From: Edaphochlamys debaryana
Lineage: Eukaryota > Chlorophyta > Chlorophyceae > Chlamydomonadales
Direction of reading: 5' to 3'
Length of the DNA: 64,000 nt
Assembly: GCA_016858145.1 (NCBI GenBank)
Contig: JAEHOE010000003.1
Coordinates: 186,001-250,000 of the forward strand
In this document: positions 55,101 to 64,000 of the stretch, piece by piece
Numbering within the stretch: position 1 is the first letter of the stretch
Layout: each line of letters begins with the position of its first letter
Program-made: the position numbers and the translations under genes
Notes under the pieces: generated by a model
The model's database searches: none
Told to the model about the DNA's origin: nothing
The model's input: the letters and a program-made list of their open reading frames with translations, nothing else

Positions 55101-58100
55101 GCAGGGCCGCCCCGCCAGATCCGCTCGGTTCCAGACATGTCGGCTAAGCCCTGGCGCGCGCGGAACAGCAGCGCGGCCTGGACGCGAGCCTCGTGGGCCG
55201 CGGCCGAGTGCGGGACCAGGGCGCTGGCCCCGGCCGCGGCGCCGGAGGGGTCGTGCTCGGCCGGCTCAGCCTTGGCACCGCCGTCGGCGCAGCGGGGGCA
55301 GAACCAGCCCTCCTCGGAAGCCTGAAAGGCACGGGTCAAAGAAGCTTGGGGTTATGGGACAGACAGAGCCGCGTCTGCACAGGACCCTGGGGCCGAGATT
55401 GGATGCGAACATGCCATCTGGACCTGCCAGCCCTGCCAGGGCCAATGCATGCGACAGACACCCCTGCCGCTGAAGCCCCATCGTGTGCAGCCCGCCTCAC
55501 CGCCGCCACCTCCATGGTGGTGCCGCAGCACTCGGGGTGGAACCAGCCATCGCACGCATCGCAGCACAACATGTCCTGAGCGGGGGCGGAGGAGCGGGGA
55601 GACTGTACCGTGAGAGCCAAGCCCAAACCCACAAGTGCAGGCCCCGAGATGCGGCCCGCAGCACTCGTGCCACGGCCCCGAGTCTTGCACGTCACCCAAG
55701 CGCTGGTCGGAGCGCACCTGGCTGGGCGTCCAGGGCTTGCGGCAGAAGCAGTAGAGCTCGCCTCCGCGGCCGCCGCCCTCGACGGGTGCCAGCGGGTCCT
55801 CCTTGCCGCGGCCGCCCAGCCCCTCCTCGTCGCTGCCCTCGTCGCCGCCCCTGCCCCGGCCTCGGCCGCCGCGCCCGCGCCCCCTGCCCCGGCCTCGGCC
55901 CCGGCCGCCCATGTCGTCCAGATCGTCTCCGCCGAAGCCCAGGCCCAAGCCCAAGGCGGGGCCCGCGGTCCGGTCCCCGCCGTCCGGCTGCACGCCTGCC
56001 GCCACCGCGGCCGCCTCCGCCAGCGCCTGCTCCAGCAGCTGCTGCGGGGTGAGCATGATGGCCTGCGGCCCGCGCGCCAGCCGGCGGGAGGAGTACTTGT
56101 CGGCGGCCGCCTGGCGCCGCGTCAGCACCTCGTCGGCGCAGGTGCTGCGGGGTCGGGACGGGCGGTTGCGGAGGTCAGGGGCAGAGAAATTGCGGCGATG
56201 TCCAATGGGCTGGCCAGCAGATAGAGGCAGGGGGCCCTGGGCTGGGCCGGGGGTAGCGTCAAGCCCGGAGGGGCAAGCAGGTTGGCCGCCAATAGGAACC
56301 TCTGTGTGGATCCCCGCCTGGTACCCCGGGATCCCACTCACGAGCAGAGCCACTTGGCCCGCGCCGCCGCCGCCTCGCTCTCGCCCGCCGCGCCGATGCA
56401 CGCTGCGTGGCAGCCCGAGGTGCAGGAGCCGGAGGGCGAGGCGCAGCCCACCCAGCCGCCGGCGCCCAGGGCGGGGCAGGCCACGCCCTCCTCCGGCGTC
56501 AGGCCGCACACCAGGCACTGCGAGCCAGACGACTCCCCCGGGCCTGCGGGGCGACGGCACAAGGCATGCTTTACCGATGGTTCCCAGACCACCACAGTCC
56601 TTCTAAAACCCCTGGTCTGGCACCCCAGAGCACCCAGATCAGGTCGCACCGGAAGGAGCCGCAGCCCACAGCCCACCTGTCAGCAGCGCCTGACCGGTGA
56701 CCTCCCTCCGCGCCGCCTCCGCCCGCGCCGCCTCCTCGTACGACCGCACCAGCCACAGCGGAACCACGCGGTCCTCCATCCACTTGGTCACTCCTGGGGG
56801 TGGGGGTGGTGGGGGTGAGGTTTAGGAAGCTGAGCTGGATCGCGTCGGTGGCATGAGGGAGAAAGATAGTGCGGAGGGCCCAGGGGCGTGGGGAGGTTGG
56901 CTGCGGACGTGAAGAGGAGGCTCGCTGAGGTGGGGGCCAAGCACGTGGGCAGGGGACGCCGTCACGCACCCGAGTCTGTCGAGAGGATCTTGAACCCGCT
57001 CAGCTGCTTGGGCGGGGCCGAGGGCGGGTCGCTCGATGCCAGCAAGTACTCGGTCCTGCGCAGGGACGCCGGTTACAGCAGGGCAGGACACGTCAGCTCA
57101 AGAGACCAGTTTGGGCCCTCCCTTGCCTTGCTGCGCCCGCCCGCAAGGCTCCTGCCAGCGGGCCCCTTCCGCTCATGCTCCCAAGCCCTCTCTGCTGCAG
57201 TTGCGCCGCCGCCCGCTCACCGCTTGTCCGGCAGCTCCCGCTTGGCCAGCACGGTGTGGGTGGCGTAGGGCAGGTACTCGGGCGGCACGGGGACCACGGG
57301 GGCGTCGGCGCCGGCCTCGCCCGTGGGCTCGGGCGCGGCGGTGGGGCGGCGGATGCGCTCCCAGCGGATCGAGTCCTCCAGGATGCGGGCCTGGGGAAGG
57401 GGGGAAGGGCGGCGTGGAAGGGTAGCAGATGGCGGGGTTCACGGAGGGTGCGACAGTAGCATAAACAGCTGTCGCGCCCTGCCAAAGCGCAGGCCCTACA
57501 GAAGCGCCGCCATCTGAGATCACCGCCTCCCATTGCGGTCCCAAGGATTACAGCCCACCTGCACGGCCAGCTGCGCCACGGAGGTTGCGTTCTCCGTGGC
57601 CGACACCCAGGCCAGGCGCTTGGACATCGTGTGGCGCAGGGTGGCGTGGTAGATGACGCCCTGTGGGGCCAGGGGTCCGGGGAGAGGTGCTAGGGCTGAG
57701 CGCCATTGCTCCGAGCGGCACCCGGGCATGATAGCAGACTGTAATCCGCATCGCTTAATACACCTGTTGGAGGTGTGGCACCCAGGCTCCATTCCATGCA
57801 CCCGAGCAAACCCGACGCCGCGCCCCGCGTTTACCGAGCCTGCACCGCTGCTGCCGCCGCGCCTCACCTGCGGCACCGCATCCCGTCCAGCCTTGCGCGC
57901 CAGCCTGCGCGCCTGCTCCCGCGGCAGCATGAGCTGCCCCTCCACGCGCAGCACGGGCGGGCGCCAGAAGTGCCAGCCCGTGCGCGCCAGCCGCAGCGCC
58001 TTGCGCCGCTCCGGCCCCGCCAGCGGCTCCCCCGAGGCCGCCGCCGCAGCGCCCAGCAGGTCCACCGCATCCACCTCGCCGTACGAGGCCAGCAGCTCGC

Positions 58101-61100
58101 GCCACCTGGCATGGGCGGGAGACGCGGGGGGCACACAGCTTGGGGTACAGATATCACACGAGGCCAAGTGTATGTCTGGCCGTTTGCGCTCATCAACTTG
58201 GTGTGGGTGCAGTGGCGCCGGCATGCACGCAGCGGTTCCGTGTGGGGGCGGTGCGACCAGCCCCGCTGGTGCCCCGCCCCAGGGTGGGAGGGGGCCCTAC
58301 ATAGGCCCGCGGCCCCACGCACCACTTGTCCAGGACCAGCTCGCCCGTGCCCAGCATGCCGAACGCCTCCGCCTCGGCGCCCAGCTGAGCGCCGCTCACG
58401 CCGACTGCGTGAGCAGGGGAAGGGCGTGCAGCGGCAGGGGCGGAAGGGGACAGGAGTGGGGCGGGTTACGGAGGCAAGGAGGTGTGAAAGCGCTGTTGAG
58501 AAATGGAGGGAGACTAAGGCTCGTGCCCTGGCTGAGTGCTGCACAACCGCACCTGGATGGCTGCCGGGACCGCCCTTGATCTGGCTGGCGGGCGGCGGCG
58601 AGGGCGCCGCGCCCTGGGAGCCGCCGACCGGCGTAGCCGCTGTCCCCTTGACCGTGCGGCCCCTGCGGCGGCCGGCGGTGCTGGGACCCGACGCAGCGCC
58701 GCCCTTGGAGGCGGAGTTGGGGCCCGTGCCCGGCGCCGTCGCCTCCCCGCCGCCACCCTCCCCGGGGGCCGGCGACGGCGCGGGTGGCTGCGTCGACCGC
58801 TCGCGGCCCTCGCCCTCGCCCTCGGCGTCGCTTGGCGGCTGCTCGTACGGCGTGGGCGTAGCACCCTCAATGGGCGTGGCGGCGGCGCCCGTGCCACCAC
58901 CGGCCCCTCCGGGGTGGCCATCGTCGTCCTCACCGCCCGCGCCCCCGCGGGCGCCGCCCGCGGCCTGCTGCGAGCGGAACTCGTTCCACGCCTGCAGGTG
59001 CGGCGGGATCTTCTTGCGCGAGGGCCGCCCGGGCGCCTTCTTGGTGCCAGGGATGAGGGAGGTAATGCGGCGGCGGCGGTACGAGTCTGCCTCCCGCTGG
59101 CGCTCCGACACCAGGGCGTTGAGCGCGGTGAGCTCGGCCGGGTCGCGGCGGTAGGGGTCCCACGAAGGGGACAGCAGCGGCAACGACCTGCGGGAACGCG
59201 GGGGCAGCGGGCAGCGCTGAGCCATGAGGAGCTACGACTGTTGAGGTATACCTGCAAGCTCTGACGGGGCGGACGGGAAGGCTCGCATCCTGGCGGTTTC
59301 GAGGGGTGTGGTGGTGGTACGGTACCCGAAGCCAGGCGCACCTCCGCAGCGCCGCCTCCAGCTCCAGCAGGCGGGGCGCCAGCTGCGCGGGCGTGGTGGC
59401 CTCCCGCACCGCCGCCACCCACAGCCGCCGGTAGTCCAGGCCCCGCGTGCCGCCCAGCGCCCAGCCGCCGTCCAGCAGGCCCCACAGCTCCCGCTCCGTG
59501 CGCAGCAGGTAGTGCTGAGGGAGGGACACAAGCAAGGAGGGGAGTGCAGTGCTTAGCCCATTCTTCTTGCCGTGATTTCTCCCTGCCATGAAGCCAACCC
59601 GGGTGCAATCCTCCCAGGATGCAACTCCCCGGGCTTGAACCCCGCATGCCCTCCTGTCCGACACACAGCGCTTCCCGACCCCCACGGCCCACGCGCTACA
59701 GCAACCCACCTGCAGCACTCCCAGCCTGCCGGGCGACACCAGGTTGGCCACCGCGCCCGCCTCGTCGCGCACCAGCGGCGTCAGGCAGGGGCGCTTGGGC
59801 ACGGAGGCCAGGGCGCAGTGCCGGCACTGCCCGCAGCGCAGCATGGAGCGGCCCTTGGCCTGGGGGGGCGGGGGCAGAGGCGAGGGAGGGGAGCGTTCGT
59901 CGCAGGTGCGGCCAGCAGCGCTGGAGAGGGGGCCGGACCGTATGAAAGCAACGTGGCGTAGCGTGCATGTGTCTGCTTGCCCAACCAATCCGCAGAAGCC
60001 TGCAACCCCTGGTACCTGCAGGATAGGCCAGGAGAAGCTGGGCAGCGGCAGCGGCACGGGCAGCAGCGAGGCGGGCGTGGCGCCCGCGCGCTTGGACTTC
60101 TTGTACTCCACGTCGTGGGCAGCCTGCGAGGACGGGGGATGCGCGGGCGGAAGACCTTCACGTGGTGAAGCAGGGCCTTGCCATGAGGAGAACGTGGCCG
60201 GCGGGGCTCTGGAGATTATGGGCATAGGATAGCTCCGCAAAGCGCCACCGCGAGGGGTACCGGAAGAAGCACATAGCCGGCTCACCTTGGCAGCCGCCAC
60301 CCAGGTCACCCACGCGGGTCGGTATCTGCGGAGCCGGGAGGCGCACAGCCAAGGCAAACGTGGGGTTACTACAGCAGCTGGACTTGTTGGGTCCAGCCCC
60401 ACGCGCCCCACATGTGACCGCCACCCACTTGTTGCCGTACGCCATGGGGTCCGCCGGCCCGGCCTTGCAGCCCGCACGGGGGCCCTCCTCCAGGCCCTGC
60501 GTTGACTCCGCGTGCGGCAGGTCGTCCGCCCAGCGGCGCGGCCTGCAGGAGCAATGGCCACGAACCTTAGTCTAATGGCATCAGCCCGTTTGACATGAAC
60601 GGCCACCACAGAGATCCACTCCCCAGGCTTCCCGACCCACTTGCGCAGCTTGTCCGCCTGCTCGGCCGCCTCTGGGCCCGACAGCAGCTCCATCCCGGCC
60701 AGCGGTCCGTCGTCGGCCAGGGGCAGGCCGCCCAGGGGGTGCGGCTTGGCGGGCGGGCGGGGGCCCACGTGGCTCACAAACAGGTAGCCGAAGGCCGCCC
60801 ACGCGGGGGTGCCGGTGGCGCTGCTGAGACCCGCCATGGGCACGCGCACGCCGCCCGACTCGCCTGCGAGGGCCCGGAGCGAACCAGCGTTGTTGCAGAT
60901 GCGTTGCGAGAAAGGCCAAGAAGAAAAAGGTGCGCATTCTCTTCTGGAGTCCAAACCAAGTCCTCTTTGAAGCCATCGGCCAGCCCGCTTTCCTCCGGCC
61001 GAGGCCAAGCCGCGCCCGGTGCTCACCTCGGGAGCCCGCCACGCACTCGGGGCAGCGCCACTCGCCCGAGGGCAGGTTGCGCGCGCTCTCGCCGATGCAC

Positions 61101-64000
61101 TTCATGTGGTAGGCGGCGGGGCACATGTCGCAGCACAGCAGGCTGCCGCCCACGCCGCACAGCACGCACGTCTCCGTGTTCCCATCGTCAGCGGCGCCCG
61201 CCTGGCAGGGAAGGGCCCATCACAGGGTCACGTCACACCAGCTTTTGCCACGAGTCCCAACCAACACGGATGGCCCCAAGCAACCTGCGTAGCCTTGAGC
61301 AAGCCCTGTACGCAAGGAGCCCTCCAGCCAGGCCCCCTGCCCCACACACCTGCAGCCGCTTGGCCCGGGCCGCCAGCTCCGCACCCGAGAAGGGCGGCCA
61401 CGCGCCCCCCTCGCCGCGGGGGCCGGCGTGCAGCTGCCCCGAGGACTCGCGCCTGCGCAGGAAGGCAGTCGAACCTGGAGGTGAAGCCACAGAGCCGTAT
61501 TGCAGAGGGCCCAGTCCCAGCGGGTCTGCCGCCGTCCATGGCCCAACGCCCACAACAAGCCCCCGCGGCCCCACCTGTTGATCTCCTGGCGGATGGAGGG
61601 CACCTCGAGCAGGTCATCGCACAGGCGCGCCAGCACGGCCGCGTTGCGCGCCAGCGGCATGGAGTGGAACTCGGAGCGCAGGAAGGCGCGGGGCGGCCGC
61701 CGGGCCTTGAGCGCCTCGGCCAGCCAGCGGGGGGTCTGCGGGGGCGGGGCGGGCCCAGGCATGCGGACGGAGGCCAGTGTTGGGGCAGGGGCCGGGGCAG
61801 GGAAAGGGAGGACAGGAGTAAGGATAGGTGGGAGATAAGGAGAACTCGCAGGGGGGAAAGGCTAAGCAAGACTCACGTAGCTGGGGCCCGCGGGCTTCCG
61901 CTTGCCGCCCTCCGCCGCCGCGCCCTCGCCCTCCCACGCCACTGCGTAGTGGTCCGCCGCCGCCAGCGCCGCCGCGGCCCTGCCCTCGCCGCCCTCGCTC
62001 AGCCGCCCGCTCCTGGCCGGCGTGCCTCCCTGCCCCAGCCCCGCCGCCAGGGCTTGCTCCAGGGAGGCAAAGCTGCCCCGAGCCAGGCGGCCCAGGCCCG
62101 CGCTGAGGAAAGGCACGCCCAGGCCGCCCTCGTCCCCGTCTGTGGCCGCGTAGCCGGTCGCGGCCTTGTCCTTCCTGCCCCGTCGCGTGTCCTTCAGGGG
62201 GAGCAGGACGAAGTCGGGGTCGAAGCCCTGGGCCAGATTGGTGGCGCGGCGGCGGCGGGGCTGCACATCTCGGGCCTGGGGCGCGGGCTTGAGCGCGAAG
62301 GTGGAGGTGCGCTTGGCGGGGACGCCGCCGGCGCCAGCCTCGGCGGCGGCAGCGGAGCCGTCACCGGCCTCGCCGTGCCCAGCCTCCCCCTCCGGCTCGT
62401 CTTCGGCGCCTTCGCTGCCGCTCGCCTCGCCCTCGCCCTCAGCGGCAGCGGCGGCGGCAGCGCCGTCAACCTGCATGGGGCTGCCGTTGGCTCCTGCCGC
62501 CGGGGCTGCGGAGCCCGGTAGTGCGGCGCCGCCGGTGCTGCCAGGCGCTGGGGTCGCGCCGCCGCCTCCTGTCGCCCCCGCGGCCGCGCTCTGCGCCCCT
62601 GCGGCGGACTGTGGCAGGGACGTGGCCTGGGCCCTGCGAGGACCACGCCGAGCGGGGGAGGGCATCGAGGTCAAGAGCAGCTTGGAAGCCAGACGAACTG
62701 AGGCGTGTAGCGCCTCCACTAACCCCGACGTGGGCCCCCCTCCCACGCAACTCGCCTGAAGAGCCGCAGCTGTCGCTCCCCCGCCAGCTCCAGCCACTCC
62801 CACACGAACTCGGGCCAGGTCACCTGCGACGCAATACGGACGGAGGCAAGGTAAACGGCCCAAGCTCACGACACTCGCATTTTGCAAGCCGAGCAGCCCC
62901 TCCGCCAAGCTGCAATTGGCACGCTCCCGGACGCCAAACCCAGCCCGTCAAGCAGATGCGTGTCCCCCGCGCCACCGCTTGCACCTTCCTTCTTGATCTT
63001 TCCCTGCACACCCTCTTGCACCCTCCACCGAACCCCCCACGCCTAAACTCTTCTTGCCCCCCTTCCCACCTGGTCCAAGTGCTCCAGGCCCAGACGGCGT
63101 CAGCCGCCCGCCCGCCCATCCCCTACCGCCGCCCTTCACGGCCCCTCACGCCCCTTCCCCCTACCACCTCTTACGCGACCACCACAACCGACTTAACCCC
63201 CAGCCCCCACGTCACCCCCACCTGGTCCAGGTGCTCCAGGTCCAGCCGCCGCCGCCTCCGGGCCGCGCTGGTCTCGTGCGAGGCCAGCGTGCGCAGCAGC
63301 GCCACATGCAGCTCGTCCAGCAGGTCGCAAGGCTGGCCCGCGGCGATGGCCGCAATCAGGTCCTGCGGAGCAGCAACGAGGGGGGTAGTAGCGGGGGCGG
63401 GAGGGAGGGGTTGAGGAGGTGAGGGGGAGCGGGGGTACGGGGGTGCGGCAGGGGCAGGGAAGAGGCGCGGGAGCTGGTGGTGGGGCCCAGGGGGAAGGCG
63501 GTGTTGGGCGCCGAACCGGCTGGCTCTGAGCGTACCGTGAGGGAGAAGGGGCTGAGCTTGAGCTGCCAGGAGAATGAGCGCAGGATGGCGTAGGCGGACA
63601 TTATGTCTGCCAGCACGTCGCCGGGCACCTGGATGGGCGGCTGGCCGGGCGGGCCCTCGACCAGCACCTCCACCTGCAGCCGTGCAGGGAGTGATTGGTG
63701 GGGGCTCAGCATGGACAAGGGTGCGGTACAAGGGGTGAGTAACTGTGCAGGGAGAGCTCGGCCCCGGGAAACCCTGCTTCGTAACAACCGGCAGGGCATG
63801 GGTGCTTACCGTCTCCAGGGACCGGTGCTCGCTGTCCGCCCCCTCGGCGTCAGAGTCGCCAACCTCCTCGCCAGGGGGCCCCCCGGCGCTGAGGCTGTCC
63901 TCCCCGTCGAAGAGGTCTCCTCCGCGGCCCCTGCCTCGGCCCCGACCGCGGCCACGCCCCGATCCGCGGCCCCGGCCCCGGCCTCGGCCCCGGCCCCGAC
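52131..64000 (-). CDS. PTM-like DDT/PHD protein with three bromodomains, 5' end outside window
   Basis: About 29 exons, roughly 2,400 residues, with no start codon in the window. Order: Arg-Gly repeats (64000-63870); DDT domain (63673-62752: VPGDVLADIMSAYAILRSFS, LLDELHVALLRTL); a WHIM-like helix block (LARLCDDLLEVPSIRQEIN, 61630-61575); PHD finger (CVLCGVGG, CCDMC, YHMKC, CPEC, 61165-61030); a half CXXC-like CGQCRHC (59840); the PTM-family core (SVAQLAVQ, ILEDSIRWERI, WMEDRVVPLWLVRSYEE, 58100-56700); a PHD-like Cys/His cluster (56530-56110); a classical PHD (CFCRK, CCDACDGWFHPEC, CPRC, 55770-55280); a Met/Gln/Gly-rich spacer; and three bromodomains (54330-53850, 53690-53090, 52930-52410), each with the acetyl-lysine-binding Tyr-Asn. 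The C-terminus is acidic and basic. DDT plus PHD suggests chromatin remodelling or histone-mark reading in the nucleus. The Arabidopsis PTM relative lacks bromodomains. Confidence 0.8.

Noticed and set aside
58930..61026. 698-codon uninterrupted minus-strand frame as a single-exon gene
   Set aside because: Its start and end coincide with real PTM-like exons in the same frame, but between them it reads through introns with good splice sites. Domain homology is confined to the short exon pieces.
1..64000. CRISPR arrays, rRNA, bacterial operons or viral genes
   Set aside because: No regularly spaced identical repeats with unique spacers, no rRNA-like sequence and no prokaryotic gene packing; the spliced gene structure is eukaryotic throughout.

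Overview
The window is nuclear DNA from a green alga, most likely a volvocine/Chlamydomonas-type chlorophyte. The evidence is very high GC with strong G/C third-position bias, genes split into many short exons by introns with GTGAGC/GTGAGT donors, Ala/Gly/Pro low-complexity tracts in proteins, TGTAA-type 3' end signals, and recognisable algal genes. There is no bacterial operon structure, rRNA, tRNA or CRISPR.

Layout. (1) 1-21901 is a tandem duplication. Unit A (1 to about 9411, cut by the left window edge) and unit B (about 9981-21901) each hold about 3 kb of upstream sequence and a complete 14-exon gene for an ABCC/MRP-type full ABC transporter of 1322 residues that I recognise as HLA3, the bicarbonate transporter of the algal CO2-concentrating mechanism. 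The two proteins differ at only two residues that I could find. Unit B carries extra insertions, including a 597-bp terminal-inverted-repeat element that is absent from unit A. (2) 22480-25310 is a large minisatellite whose monomers step in length by about 20 bp, itself interrupted by a small dispersed element. (3) 25311-30425 is a mobile-element graveyard: pieces of one or more LINE reverse transcriptases in both orientations, a 187-bp tandem repeat, and a perfect 47-bp direct repeat. (4) 30426-64000 holds four genes, all on the minus strand and closely packed.

The four minus-strand genes, in window order, are: a pseudo-response regulator of the plant clock family (receiver plus CCT domain) whose receiver keeps the phospho-acceptor aspartate; a 301-residue nuclear-type coiled-coil protein that I do not recognise; a giant gene of about 38 exons joining two cyclic-nucleotide-binding domains, a degenerate nucleotide-cyclase-like region and a C-terminal leucine-rich repeat array; and the 3' part of a PTM-like chromatin gene (DDT, PHD fingers, three bromodomains) that runs off the right edge.

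Functionally the window mixes inorganic-carbon uptake, clock-type regulation, possible cyclic-nucleotide signalling and chromatin reading. Nothing in the sequence proves that these genes cooperate. Exon boundaries were read by eye from splice consensus, reading phase and domain register, and would be tested best by RNA-seq.
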